The notes beneath the pieces were generated by a model, which was given only the letters and a program-made list of their open reading frames with translations, ran no database searches and was not told the origin of the DNA. Of a DNA stretch of 64,000 nucleotides, positions 25,485 through 34,803 are shown piece after piece (positions within the stretch are counted from its first letter, which is position 1; each line of letters begins with the position of its first letter). A program made the translations under genes and the position numbers. This stretch comes from Streptomyces sp. HB132 (lineage in GTDB: Bacteria; Actinomycetota; Actinomycetes; Streptomycetales; Streptomycetaceae), in the NCBI RefSeq assembly GCF_016909575.1, contig NZ_JAFBGA010000005.1, positions 1 through 64,000 on the forward strand. The letters run 5' to 3'.

Positions 25485-27026
25485 GTGGGATCAGCGTTGA
25501 AGAAGACGTCCGGAAGAGGCAGCAGGCTGACGACGGTGCTGCTGGCGGGCGCGCTGGCCGGGTCGGCGCTGACGACGGTCACCGGTACCGCGTCCGCAAC
25601 CCCGGGGGCCGCCGCCCCGAACACCGCCGCGGCGGCCGTGGTGCCGTCGGGTCCGGGTGTGGAGCTGTCTGCCGCGTCATTCACCCAGATGACGGTGGAC
25701 GACGCCAGCCGGCGCGTGTGGATCGCCGGGGACCGTGTCTATCCGGACGGATCGCGGGACGGCGAGCTGATCGGCGTGCTCTACGGGGGCGTCGGGCCCG
25801 CCGTTGCGAGCGTCCACATGGCCGCCCCCCTGTCCGGCGTCGCGGTGGAGCCGAACGGCTCGAAAGTCTACGCCGGGCAATCGGACCACATCGCGAACTA
25901 CTCCCACCACAGCGGGTCCTTGTACCCCCTCGACCCGAGCCCGGCGCCGGCCGACAGCTGTGGGCGGGAGCTGGTGCACACCGGCGGGCGACTGTTCTTC
26001 ACCAGCCGGCCCGCAGCATCGCCCGGGGGCTGCGTCGACGCGCTGGGCAGTGTCGGCGTCGCCGCGACGGCCGCGGGCGGCAAGGCCGGGGAGGTCATGT
26101 ACTCGAGCACCCCGGTCCATCTCGAGGGAGGGCCCGGAGGTCTGCTGGTGACCGCTCCAGAGCGCTGGTCCCCGACCGCTGACCCCGACCTGGGGATCTA
26201 CCGGGTGACGGACGGGGCGGACGGGAATCTGTTGGAGTTCATTGGCGAGCGCCGGTTCACCGAGAACGGCTCGGGCCAAGGCATGGACTTCCGGGACGCC
26301 GACTTCTCCGCGGACGGCACCGTCCTCGCGGTGGCAGACGGGGTGCGGGGGACCGTGCTGCTCGACGGCCGGGACGCCGGCTTCCTCGAGAACCGCTACG
26401 CGCCGCTGCCGGAGGGTGTGGCGCCCACGGCCGTCGCCTTCAGTCCCGACGGCAAGTGGTTCGCCCAGGGCGGCGCGGCGTCGGACGATACAGCCGACCT
26501 GACCCTGGCGTTCGCCGACCCGTCGGTCGAGCGGCAGCCGCTGCGCATCAGCTTCGAGGACAACGCTGCGGGCCACCGCGTCGTCCCGCGTGGCGTGGAG
26601 TTCTCCGGAGACGGGCAACAGCTCTTCGTCGTGACCTCCAACCAGGAGGGCACGAGGTTCTGGTTGCACAGGATTCAGACCCGGGAGGCCCTGGCACCGT
26701 CGCGTCTCGTGGACGTGACGCACGGCCCGGCCGTCGCCGGGGGGCCGTTCAGGGTGACCGGGCGACTGGACCTGGACGGACTGGCACCTACCGAGGCGCC
26801 GCGGATCACGGTGCAGCGGATGAACGGCCCGGAGGTCGTCGACCTGCCGTCGGTCCCGGTCGCCGAGGACGGTACGTTCGTCCTGGAGGACGTTCTGCCG
26901 GCCCGGGTCGGGAACGTCCAGTACGTGCTCGGCTATGCAGGTGACGAGGTCCATTACATCTCGGAGCACTGGCTTGTGGTGGACACGGTCGAGGCGTCGA
27001 GCACGGTGCCCCGCAGCGGCCGGTAG
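25485..27026 (+). CDS. Secreted beta-propeller (WD40/YVTN-like) protein with C-terminal Ig-like domain
   Basis: 513 residues from GTG 25485; TTG 25497, with GGGA six bases upstream, is an alternative and gives a cleaner signal peptide (KKTSGRGSRLTTVLLAGALAGSALTT, cleavage after ASA). The mature part begins with an Ala-rich spacer, then repeats of beta-propeller type: AASFTQMTVDDASRRVWIAG, LSGVAVEPNGSKVYAG, FRDADFSADGTVLAVAD, PTAVAFSPDGKWFAQG, RGVEFSGDGQQLFVVTS. The last about 100 residues (PFRVTGRLDLDGLAP...YAGDEVHYISEH) resemble a bacterial Ig-like fold. Likely extracellular; ligand unknown. No operon partner. Confidence 0.85.
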   Translation: MGSALKKTSGRGSRLTTVLLAGALAGSALTTVTGTASATPGAAAPNTAAAAVVPSGPGVELSAASFTQMTVDDASRRVWIAGDRVYPDGSRDGELIGVLYGGVGPAVASVHMAAPLSGVAVEPNGSKVYAGQSDHIANYSHHSGSLYPLDPSPAPADSCGRELVHTGGRLFFTSRPAASPGGCVDALGSVGVAATAAGGKAGEVMYSSTPVHLEGGPGGLLVTAPERWSPTADPDLGIYRVTDGADGNLLEFIGERRFTENGSGQGMDFRDADFSADGTVLAVADGVRGTVLLDGRDAGFLENRYAPLPEGVAPTAVAFSPDGKWFAQGGAASDDTADLTLAFADPSVERQPLRISFEDNAAGHRVVPRGVEFSGDGQQLFVVTSNQEGTRFWLHRIQTREALAPSRLVDVTHGPAVAGGPFRVTGRLDLDGLAPTEAPRITVQRMNGPEVVDLPSVPVAEDGTFVLEDVLPARVGNVQYVLGYAGDEVHYISEHWLVVDTVEASSTVPRSGR

Positions 27027-27064
27027 CCGACGCGCGCGGCGGGCTTCATCGGCCGCCTGGCAGA

Positions 27065-27430
27065 TCATGTCGAAGCTGATCGGCCCCGGTGAGCGTCCGA
27101 ATTGTCCGACAAGAGCGCGGAGTTCCGGCGCTTCCGGGTCCGCTGGGAAGGACGCGACGAAAACCCTCGGAGGGCTTTGCTGACGGCGGTTCTTCCGTAG
27201 CGGACTCGGTTCTCACCGGATGCCGAGCGCGGACTTCGCCCCGTCGTGGAGTTCGATGCGTCGCTCCCAGCGAACCGACGGGGCGTTGGAAGTGGTGAGC
27301 AGGGCGAAGGTCTGCTCGATGGCGTGGCGGAGCTTGTCGATGCCGTTGATGTTGGGTGTTCCTCTCCGGGAACGTCCACGCCGGTCGACCCGGGACGGAC
27401 CGGCGACAGCACTGACACCTTCCGCATGCC
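27065..27430 (-). mobile_element. IS5-family transposase remnant
   Basis: A minus-strand frame at 27213-27360 reads GIDKLRHAIEQTFALLTTSN then RWERRIELHDG, the C-terminal block of an IS5 transposase (VVEQTFALLHxFxRLAVRWERRxDLH). It is shifted and interrupted on both sides. The region 27027-27569 holds no intact gene. Confidence 0.65.
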
Positions 27431-27569
27431 TCAGCACTCCCCCACGGCGGCGAGTTCGAGGGCGACCGCTCGGACGATGGTGGCGGCCCCCGCAGCAGCT
27501 CCGCTGTGGGACCACCCGGATCGCCGGTCTCGGTGTCGACCGACACAACCACGCCTTTCAGCCACGGGC

Positions 27570-28109
27570 TCAGGCGTACGGTGTGACCGGGGACCGCAGG
27601 CCGAGCCACTGCTCGGCGTCCCAGGCACGGAACCTCTCAACCTCGGTGAACCCCAGCTTTCCCGCGAGGCGCATCGAGCCGACGTTGGCAGTCTGGGTGT
27701 GGAGCACCACCGGCTCGCCGGGAAGGACGCCGTCGAGCCAGTCGAGTGCCGCCGTGCACGCCTCGGCGGCGTACCCGAGCCCCCACGCCCGCGGGAGGAA
27801 CAGGTATCCGAGATCGACTTTCCCCTCGGCGGCCGGGCGCCCGTGCTCCGGTGCTCTCCTGAGCAGGATCTCGCCGATCATCGCCCCGTCGAGTTCAACG
27901 ACGAAACACCCGGGCCATTGCCCAGGCACCTCGGGCACCTCGCGCTCGAGCTCGGCACGCGGGCGGGGTCCGCCGAGGTAGGTGTGCACCTCTGGCGACG
28001 CCAGCAGCTCGATGAACGTCACACGGTCCCGGGCCTTGGACTCACGGAGCACGAGCCTCTCGGTCCTGATCGGGACCGGTGGCCAGGTGACGGACTTCAG
28101 TTCACTCAT
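27570..28109 (-). CDS. GNAT-family N-acetyltransferase
   Basis: 179 residues from ATG 28107-28109 (MSELKSVTWPP). RTERLVLRESKARDRVTFIELL is the usual RimJ/RimL-like opening. The acetyl-CoA-binding motif A lies at LGYLFLPRAWGLGYAAEACTAALDW, with the P-loop-like RAWGLGYA. NVGSMRLAGKLGFTEVERF is motif B. Proteins of this subgroup acetylate N-termini or small amines, and the substrate cannot be predicted. Single gene. Confidence 0.9.
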   Translation of the reverse strand: MSELKSVTWPPVPIRTERLVLRESKARDRVTFIELLASPEVHTYLGGPRPRAELEREVPEVPGQWPGCFVVELDGAMIGEILLRRAPEHGRPAAEGKVDLGYLFLPRAWGLGYAAEACTAALDWLDGVLPGEPVVLHTQTANVGSMRLAGKLGFTEVERFRAWDAEQWLGLRSPVTPYA

Positions 28110-28327
28110 GGCGGGCAACCTATCGCGCCCGGGCGACGTGTTTGCGTAACTTCCGCACGTGGCTGCGGATTTGGCGCCGGGTACCGCATGCGCGACGCGA
28201 AGCTCTGAAGGTCACACTCTGGGCTCTTCCTGCGGACCGGTCCGCGATCTGGTGCGGTGCGAGGGCTGCCAGGCCGATTCCTTCGGATCACCTTCACGGT
28301 CTTGTGCGGCCTGGATACGGTGACGGC

Positions 28328-28699
28328 ATGACGACGATCTTGCGGCACCCCCGACCTGGGTTCATGTGGGATTGGTGGGCAGTGGACGCCCAGGGCTTCC
28401 TCGTGCAGTTCAGTGGCGGGCCTGCTCCTGAGCATCTACTGGTGCATGCGGATCGTGTCGACGCCGCGGCTGCATGGGTCGAGGAGAACTGTCCCGCATG
28501 GTTCAACGATGCTCCCCCATCGCTTCACGCCTTCAACTGCAACGGCGAACTGCCGGTCTACACCCGCAACAGCGTCCCGGACTCCCCGTTGCGACTGTCC
28601 GACGCCCCGGCAGCCATCACCGACGTCGCGACTCTGGTTGAACTGCACAAGGCAGTGGGAGAAGTCTGGACCATTTACCTTGACGAGGGATGGGCCTAG
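28328..28699 (+). CDS. Hypothetical protein, 123 residues
   Basis: Starts ATG 28328. Composition is acidic and aromatic-rich (GFMWDWWAVDAQGFLVQFSGG, WVEENCPAWF, WTIYLDEGWA), with a coherent alternation of predicted strands and helices like small single-domain immunity-type proteins of actinobacteria. No enzyme motif is seen. The frame is open upstream, but GC3 and the aromatic core favour this start. No RBS better than GGTGAC. Confidence 0.6.
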   Translation: MTTILRHPRPGFMWDWWAVDAQGFLVQFSGGPAPEHLLVHADRVDAAAAWVEENCPAWFNDAPPSLHAFNCNGELPVYTRNSVPDSPLRLSDAPAAITDVATLVELHKAVGEVWTIYLDEGWA

Positions 28700-28713
28700 G
28701 CACCCCGGGTGGG

Positions 28714-28806
28714 TCACCTGGCTGACCAGATGAAGATGGCGGCGATGTGGAGTCCGGCGAGGTAGATGGTGGCGGTCTTGTCGTATCGGGTCGCCAGGCC
28801 GCGCCA
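28714..28806 (-). mobile_element. IS5-family transposase C-terminal scrap
   Basis: The last 30 codons of an IS5 transposase, GLATRYDKTATIYLAGLHIA then AIFIWSAR and a stop. Nothing of the catalytic core remains. Confidence 0.75.
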
Positions 28807-29451
28807 CTGCTCACCACACTGTCAGCCCAACTGGGCATCTTGGCCGCCAGCTTGAAAGACTTCGACGTCCCGATCGCAAGTGCTGCGCCGAGTCAGGCGT
28901 CGTTCATCAGCGCCGTCAGCTCGGCGTCAGTGGCCTCGGGCCTGAGCGGTGACGTCCAGGTAGTGCAGCTGGGAGACGCATCGGCCGGTAGCGGCGATGA
29001 GGGCGGCAACCCTCGCTGTGCGGATAGCGGCCGCGGCGTTGGAGCCAGCTGGGCGCATCACCGCGAGGCTACACAGCAGCTTGTGGGCCTTCTGGGGCTC
29101 CAGCCGGTCGCCGCGCGCTGCTGGGGGCATCTGCAGGCGTAGGGAAAAGACCGGGTGTTCGACGAAGGAGTCACAGGTCTGGATGCCATGCACGGGGCCA
29201 CCAAGACTGATGGTCGCGTTCATTCCGAGTGGCGGAAGTAGCGAACGTGGGACTCTCACTGTTCTGCTGGCGAGCCCAGGAGAGCGTGTCGCTGTCAGGC
29301 GCGCCGTCACGTTCGGGGATGCCGCAGATGCGCCGTACGCTGCGCTCGCCGTCGGCACCTTCTTCGCTGGTTGTGGCGGCGCCCTGAGGACGGCGCGGAG
29401 TTGATGTTAGGACTCTGAGCCCCGACGGTTCACGGCCGGGGCTCGGCTGGC
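28807..29451. other. Stretch with no recognised gene
   Basis: The plus frame after the IS scrap reads LTTLSAQLGILAASLKDFDV. The minus frame 28927-29358 (143 codons) contains RPAGSNAAAAIRTARVAALI. Neither has a start signal or recognised domain; they may be relics. Confidence 0.35.
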
Positions 29452-30579
29452 CTACGGAGCCGGGCTGATGTCGCCGTTGGTGGCCATGTCGAAGATGCCC
29501 TGGGTCTTGCCGTCGACCTTCAGGTGCTTGAGCCAGTGCTTTGAGAGGTTGTGCAGGTTCTTGTGCTGCATCTCCCACACCACCGAATGCCCGGCGCAGT
29601 CCAGCTTGACCATCAGCTTGTGGTCGCCCGCGATGGCGTTGTAGAGAGCGGGGACCGAGAAGTTGAGTTCCGGATCTTCGCTGGACGTGTTTACCTGCCT
29701 GTCGTGCTCCCCGTACGCGATGAGCGTCGGTACGCTGCCTCCAAGGACGCCGCCCTGCGCCGCAGTGGTCTTGTTCCAGCCCCACCGGACGAAGTTTCTG
29801 ATGCGGTTGAGCCCTTCACCCACCGTCCCCCACATACTGCCCATCGGATCACTCTGCATGATCGCATCCCACACCACGTGCTCCATCGCGGGTTCGCGCT
29901 GGCCCTCGCAGTGCACCTCGTCGCCCCACCCATTCCAGGTTCCCGACTTCGTGCTCACGAACATCGGGAAGCCAGGCCGCGGCAACGGGGCGGGGGCGTT
30001 CGACGTGCCGTCGGGCGGGAAGATCGGCGCCAGCAGGAATAGGCTCGACACCTTGCCGGGGTTCTTGACCGCGTACGGCCCCATCGTGAACGCGGCCGCA
30101 GACCAGCTGATGAAGGCGACCTTGTCCACCTTGCGCTCGCGGATGATCCACTCCACGACGGCGTTCAGCTCGTCCCGGTCGCTGTTCGAGTTGGTCAGCT
30201 GGAACGGATAGTTCGGCGTGCCTGGCGTGAAACCTGGAGGTCTCGGCTTCAGAAGGTACTGCTGGGCGGGGTTGACGTTGCGAGGGTCGTCCATCTTCGG
30301 TCGCGGTGACAGCCCCGAGCCCTGGAGGTCCATCATGAAGACGTCGTAACCGGCCTTCGCCAGCGCGTTGGCCCAGCTGTACGACCTGTAGTCGAGATCA
30401 AAGCCCGCGAGCACCGGAACGCTCCGGCCGTGGAGCATCAGGACGGCCGTGCGCTCGTCGGGATGGCCGGGCGGCGTGCCGTCGACCTCCCGCACGAAGA
30501 GCTTGACCTGATCCCCCGCGTTCGCGCCGGGGACGGTGGACTTGTGAGGGATTGCGTGATCGTGCACGTCGACGGGCAT
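29452..30579 (-). CDS. Alpha/beta hydrolase, atypical nucleophile elbow
   Basis: 375 residues from ATG 30577-30579 (MPVDVHDHAIPHK). The long open frame upstream has no conserved content. An oxyanion-type strand AVLMLHGRSVPVLAGFDLDY and the lid-rich ALAKAGYDVFMMDLQGSG are seen. The nucleophile region is KVAFISWSAAAFTMG, so the usual GxSxG is SWSAA. Asp is probably in YGEHDRQV and His in DCAGHSVVWE. The fold is clear, and activity is likely but the elbow is unusual. No signal peptide. Stands alone. Confidence 0.85.
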   Translation of the reverse strand: MPVDVHDHAIPHKSTVPGANAGDQVKLFVREVDGTPPGHPDERTAVLMLHGRSVPVLAGFDLDYRSYSWANALAKAGYDVFMMDLQGSGLSPRPKMDDPRNVNPAQQYLLKPRPPGFTPGTPNYPFQLTNSNSDRDELNAVVEWIIRERKVDKVAFISWSAAAFTMGPYAVKNPGKVSSLFLLAPIFPPDGTSNAPAPLPRPGFPMFVSTKSGTWNGWGDEVHCEGQREPAMEHVVWDAIMQSDPMGSMWGTVGEGLNRIRNFVRWGWNKTTAAQGGVLGGSVPTLIAYGEHDRQVNTSSEDPELNFSVPALYNAIAGDHKLMVKLDCAGHSVVWEMQHKNLHNLSKHWLKHLKVDGKTQGIFDMATNGDISPAP

Positions 30580-30978
30580 GAGGATCCGTTCTGTGGGTTC
30601 GGCCCGGGCGTCGTTGCCCTGCACAGACCACGCTCCTGGCGCGGGCCCGCCTGCGCCACAGCAGAGGGGCCAGCCGCGTGACGTGCACTTTCCTGCTGCA
30701 GCTGGTCGCCGGGACCAGTTCGAGAGTCCGCGCGTCGGCAGGTCGCCCGTAGATCTCCGGCCCTTCGCCGTACTGCTCACGATCGGACAAGGGGTACATG
30801 ATCCGCTGCTAGTCCGGTGACAGCGTCGTCACGTCAAGCCCCTCCCGCCGGACCGGCCCCAGGGGGCACCGTACCGGGCGCCACAGGTTCCGGCTCGGTC
30901 GGCCAGGTACCCCGGAAACCTCCACGTTCTTGGGCCCTTTGAGCTCCTTGGGCCCACAGGAATCGGACGGCACCTGGC

Positions 30979-31131
30979 TCACCGTCTCCCCTTCGCGCTC
31001 GCCTGGCGATCCCGCGCGGGTTCGGCCTCCTCCGACTCGGCAACGCGTCGGCCCAGTTCGTCCCGCAGCGACTTCTCCCGCTGCCGGACGGCGAGCTCCC
31101 GATCCTCGAGGAACCCCAGCCCGAACGGCAT
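30979..31131 (-). CDS. Small coiled-coil protein, 50 residues
   Basis: ATG 31129-31131 is preceded by GGAGGT at ideal spacing. The product MPFGLGFLEDRELAVRQREK continues as a charged heptad-like helix (SLRDELGRRVAESEEAEPARD) and ends KGRR. It is too short for an assignment. The strong ribosome binding site and regular helix argue for a real gene. The surrounding 30580-31560 region otherwise holds no supported gene. Confidence 0.5.
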   Translation of the reverse strand: MPFGLGFLEDRELAVRQREKSLRDELGRRVAESEEAEPARDRQASAKGRR

Positions 31132-31566
31132 CCGGCACCTCCACCGAAGAGAAGACGCGACACGTCACCCCTATTGCGGAAGAGGCGTGTTCACTTCACA
31201 CCTGAACAGCGGAGATCCCAACAGCACAGCCGGAAAGACGATCGTCTTCCATGAGAAGCCTTTGTCGTATCGATCTTGGTGAGCATGGGTTCGAACGCGA
31301 CGGCTCGGTCGGGCGATCTTCGGTCTGTCCGTGCATGAGGACAGGACCTCTGGTGCAACTCGGGGTTGTCGAGACCTTGAGCACACCAGGAGGCCCTGTT
31401 GTCGCTGCCCTGTGCCCTCGCACCGGCAGGCGCCAACTCGGCTTCACCTGAGCGTGATTGCCTCGCTCATCGGCTCGGGGATACCGGCGGCCCACCGGAC
31501 CGGACTCCTCAATGATTCTTCGGGGTCGGCTCCTCGTTGTGGGGCGCTGCCAGGCAGCATGGAACG

Positions 31567-31940
31567 ATGCACTTCGAACAGCCGCTGCCTCGCGAGGTGA
31601 AAGTCATCGATTCGGCCTCGCTGTTCAGGTTGGAAGAGCGAGCGTGCGACCTCCGTCTGAATCAGCGGTTGGACCCAACGTGGGTGCAGGCGAATACGGC
31701 GCCAGAAGGAACTCACTACCTGTGGCCAGCCTTGTGGAACAGCCTGCCCCACCGCCCAGACGTTCCACGTCAGCTGCGATGCGAGCTGCTGATCACGTTG
31801 CGTGCGGGAGACCGCGTGATGAGCCTGCTGGATGTGCTTCCCGACGACTTCACCCCGCTGCCTCGGGTGACCTCACGCGAAGAGGGCATTCAGGTCAGCC
31901 AGCTCCTTGACCGTGCTCCTTCGGTCAGGGAATGGCTACT
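31567..31940 (+). pseudogene. Hypothetical protein gene truncated by IS5 sequence
   Basis: From ATG 31567 the frame encodes MHFEQPLPREVKVIDSASLF, ALWNSLPHRPDVPRQLRCEL and DVLPDDFTPLPRVTSREEGI, a well-formed N-terminal portion of about 120 residues. At about 31940 it enters DNA that on the other strand is an IS5 transposase end, so the remaining ORF to 32076 is not native. Function unknown. Confidence 0.5.
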
Positions 31941-32330
31941 GCGGGAGGACGAGGGATCGGATCGGCTGTGCCAGGCGTCGCCAGTAGATGAGCGCGCATC
32001 CCAGGGTGAGGAATGCCTCGTGGACGTTGTCGCGGACCTCCCAGCTGATCCGCAGCCACGGAACTGTGGCAGGTGAGCGAAGGCCCCCTCGGCAACCCGG
32101 CGTTGGGCGCCGAGTCCGGAACTGCCGCGTCGCACGATCAGTGGCTTCACGCCGAGCGCGCGGACGAGGCGGCGGTACTCGTCGTAGTCGTAGACACGGT
32201 CACCGAGCACGACATCGGGCGGCTCCGGGGCCGGCCGCTTGCCCCGCACGGGCGGCGCTGAGCCCTCGACAACGCCTGAACTCCAGGACGGAATGCTGCC
32301 TGCGGAGGTTGTCATCCGGGTCGCCATGAA
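31935..32330 (-). mobile_element. IS5-family transposase remnant (3' half)
   Basis: The minus strand reads PPDVVLGDRVYDYDEYRRLV, RALGVKPLIVRRGS and VAEGAFAHLPQFRG. In a second frame it gives ISWEVRDNVHEAFLTLGCAL and IYWRRLAQPIRS. The catalytic Glu block (VVERAFAHL) has become VAEGAFAHL, and there is at least one frameshift. Non-functional. Confidence 0.75.
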
Positions 32331-32398
32331 CCGAGTGTCCTCGATGGAGGCCTGCCTGCACCGTAGGGTGCGCCTACAAGAGGACAGGAGAGCGCGAG

Positions 32399-33070
32399 AT
32401 GCCCGAGGCAACGGTGGCCGGCGTGCTGGCCGAACTGGCTGAGTTCGAGGACCCGAAGATCCGTGCGGTCAACGAGAAGCACGGTGACGATCACGGCGTG
32501 AACCTGGGTGCGCTGCGGTCGCTCGCGAAAAGGCTCAGGGCGAACCAGGATCTAGCCAGCCGGCTCTGGGAGTCGGGTGACTCTGCGGCGCGGCTTCTTG
32601 CGCTCCTGATCTGCCGTCCGAAGGCGTTCACGCGCAACGAGCTGGATTCCATGCTGCGCGAGGCGCGCACACCTAAGGTGCACGACTGGCTCATCAGCTA
32701 TGTCGTCAAGAAGAGCCCGCACGCCGAAGAGTTGCGGCAGGCGTGGTTGGCCGATCCGGACCCCGTGGTCGCCGGCGCCGGCAGGGCTCTGACCACGGCA
32801 CGTGTGACGACCAAGCCCGAGGGCCTCGACCTGGCGTGCCTGCTGGATGTCATCGAAGCGGACATGAGTGGTGCCCCGGACCGTCTGCAGTGGGCGATGA
32901 ACCATTGCCTGGCCCAGATCGGGATCAGGCACCCCCCACACCGGGCTCGCGCCCTCGCCATCGGTGAGCGCCTCGGAGTGCTCAAGGACTACCCGACCTC
33001 GCCTGGTTGTACATCTCCGTACGCGCCCGTCTGGATCACCGAGATGGTGCGTCGGCAGGAGGAGAGTTGA
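32399..33070 (+). CDS. DNA alkylation repair protein, AlkD-like
   Basis: 223 residues from ATG 32399, with AGGAG upstream. HEAT-like helical repeats typical of the AlkD/ALK glycosylase fold are visible: MPEATVAGVLAELAEFEDPK, ASRLWESGDSAARLLALLIC, TPKVHDWLISYVVKKSPH, DPVVAGAGRALTTARV and DRLQWAMNHCLAQIGI. AlkD enzymes excise 3-methyl- and 7-methyl-purines without flipping the base. Here the exact catalytic Asp/Trp/Arg set was not verified, so it could be a DNA-binding relative. Single gene after an IS5 relic. Confidence 0.75.
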   Translation: MPEATVAGVLAELAEFEDPKIRAVNEKHGDDHGVNLGALRSLAKRLRANQDLASRLWESGDSAARLLALLICRPKAFTRNELDSMLREARTPKVHDWLISYVVKKSPHAEELRQAWLADPDPVVAGAGRALTTARVTTKPEGLDLACLLDVIEADMSGAPDRLQWAMNHCLAQIGIRHPPHRARALAIGERLGVLKDYPTSPGCTSPYAPVWITEMVRRQEES

Positions 33071-33288
33071 GTCACCCCCGAGGCATGTTCCGACCGGGGC
33101 AGAGCCTGCGGCCGCGTTCCGAGGCGCCGTATCGCTCGCGCCGGCCTGTCGCTGATGGCCCGCCCGCCCCTCCCACCGCTGGAATGCCACCTGATCCGGC
33201 AGCCGGACTACGCCCTCGTTGCGGACCTCGAAACCGCCGCCGGCAGGGGCGGCCGGCCTGACAAGCGAGCCCGCCTGGCCGCGCCCGA

Positions 33289-33768
33289 TTAACCGACAGC
33301 TGTCTGCCGACTGTGCTCCCTGAGCGACTTCTCGATGATGTGCGCACACGTGGTGAACATCTCGACCTGGTCAGGGGTCAGGTCGCTTGCGGAAATCTGC
33401 TCCAGTGTGCGCCACATATCGACGATGGGCTCCTGCAGCGCGCGGCCGGAATCGGTGAGGCTGACCACCATGACCCGCCGGTCGTGGGGAGCGGGCTCCC
33501 GGGTCAGCAGTCCGGCCTCCTGCATGCGGCGCAGCGACTTGGAGACGGTGGAGTGGTCCAGGCCCACGCGCTCAAGCAGCTCTGCCTGCGTTTGGCCGTC
33601 CTGGTCGAAGAGCTGCATCAGCAGCAGTTCCTGTCCCGGGTGCAGGTTCAGGGCGCGCAGCATGGCGGCGGCATGGCTGCGGTGGGCGCGGGCGAGCTGG
33701 AAGACGGCGTAGCTCAACCGCCCGTCACGTGCCGTGTTCGGCAGTTCCGGTGAGGTGGTGTCGGACAT
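33289..33768 (-). CDS. MarR-family transcriptional regulator
   Basis: 159 residues. Winged HTH with QTQAELLERVGLDHSTVSKSLRRMQEAGLLTREPAPHDRRVMVVSLTDSGRAL, the MarR signature including the wing. N- and C-terminal helices form the dimer interface. It lies 35 bp downstream of a quinone-oxidoreductase gene in the same direction. It probably represses that gene through the paired palindromes at 34762-34803, and one transcript from there could carry both genes. Confidence 0.9.
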   Translation of the reverse strand: MSDTTSPELPNTARDGRLSYAVFQLARAHRSHAAAMLRALNLHPGQELLLMQLFDQDGQTQAELLERVGLDHSTVSKSLRRMQEAGLLTREPAPHDRRVMVVSLTDSGRALQEPIVDMWRTLEQISASDLTPDQVEMFTTCAHIIEKSLREHSRQTAVG

Positions 33769-33803
33769 GACTGCTTCCTCATCATAGGAGTGGGCGTGGT
33801 CGG

Positions 33804-34718
33804 TCAGTTGACAGTGAGGACGATCTTGCCGCGGCTGTGGCCGGCATCGCTGGCCTGCTGCGCCTTGGCGGCTTCTGCCAGCGGGTAGGTGGCGCTGAGC
33901 GTGGTCACCAGTTTGCCGTCGGCGACCTCCTGGGCCAATTCGGCCAGCCTCGCGGCGGAGCGCCGCTGCGGGCCCTCGGCGAAGATGATGCCGAGTTCGC
34001 GGGCGCGGAAGTCGGCGGTGGTGACAATCCGGTCAGTGGTGCCACGCAGGATGATGGAGTCCTCCAGTGCACCCTTGCCCGCGGCGTCGAAGACGGCGTC
34101 CACCCCTTCGGGGGCGAGCTCGCGAACCCGATGGACCAGGTCGTCCCCGTAGACCAGCGCGGTCGCGCCGAGTGAGGTGAGGTACTCCTGGTTGGCCGGT
34201 CCGGCGGTGCCGATGACGCGGGCACCGCGTGCGACGGCGAGCTGTACGGCGATGGTGCCGAGCGCACCGGACGCCCCGTGGATCAGCAGCGCCTCGCCCG
34301 AGGTGACGTCGAGCAGGTCCAGCACGCGTTCGGCGCCGTCGCTCGCCACGGGCAGTGCGGCGGCGTTCGTCCACTCCAGGCCGACCGGCTTGGGCGCGAG
34401 GACGGCCGCCGGAGCCAGGGCGTACTGGGCGTAGGAGCCGGTGTCGGACCAGCCCAGGACTTCGTCCCCCACCTTCAGGTCGTCGACGCCCTCGCCGACG
34501 GCGTCGACCACACCGGCGAGCTCCCCGCCGGGCACGGCGGGGAGCGTGGTGGGGAAGATGGCCTCCATGACACCGGAGCGGATCTTGCCGTCCACCGGGT
34601 TGACGCCGACAGCCTGAACACGTACGCGGACCTGGCCGGGACCGGGCTGAGGAATGGCGATCTCCGCCTCGTGCAGAACCTCGGTACCACCGAACGCGTC
34701 GAAAACAATGGCCTTCAT
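33804..34718 (-). CDS. NADP-dependent quinone oxidoreductase (zinc-less MDR)
   Basis: 304 residues from ATG 34716-34718 (MKAIVFDAFGGTEVL), with GAGGAG upstream. GVNPVDGKIRSGV and PAVPGGELAGVVDAVGEGVD form the GroES-like domain without zinc cysteines. The Rossmann motif is LLIHGASGALGTIAVQLAVARGARVIGT. TYPLAEAAKAQQASDAGHSRGKIVLTV is the conserved end of QOR-like enzymes. It reduces quinones or enones with NADPH in the cytosol, and such enzymes are commonly induced by electrophiles via MarR proteins. Confidence 0.92.
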   Translation of the reverse strand: MKAIVFDAFGGTEVLHEAEIAIPQPGPGQVRVRVQAVGVNPVDGKIRSGVMEAIFPTTLPAVPGGELAGVVDAVGEGVDDLKVGDEVLGWSDTGSYAQYALAPAAVLAPKPVGLEWTNAAALPVASDGAERVLDLLDVTSGEALLIHGASGALGTIAVQLAVARGARVIGTAGPANQEYLTSLGATALVYGDDLVHRVRELAPEGVDAVFDAAGKGALEDSIILRGTTDRIVTTADFRARELGIIFAEGPQRRSAARLAELAQEVADGKLVTTLSATYPLAEAAKAQQASDAGHSRGKIVLTVN

Positions 34719-34761
34719 GACTGCGGTCTCCTCATGCAGGATGCTGCGTCGACCACTTGTG

Positions 34762-34803
34762 TGGCCAGCCACATAAAAGTAGCATCGATTAAGTGGCTAG
34801 CCA
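34762..34803. promoter_or_regulatory. Paired MarR-type operators
   Basis: TGGCCAGCCA at 34762-34771 and the perfect palindrome TGGCTAGCCA at 34794-34803 have starts 32 bp apart, i.e. three helical turns, with an AT-rich spacer. They lie 44-85 bp before the oxidoreductase start. The spacing and repeated half-sites (GTGGC) suggest two dimers of the co-directional MarR protein. Confidence 0.6.

Noticed and set aside
28142..28327. Upstream extension of the 123-residue protein
   Set aside because: The extra 62 codons are Arg-rich with weak GC3 and overlap the likely promoter; the ATG at 28328 starts the coherent domain.
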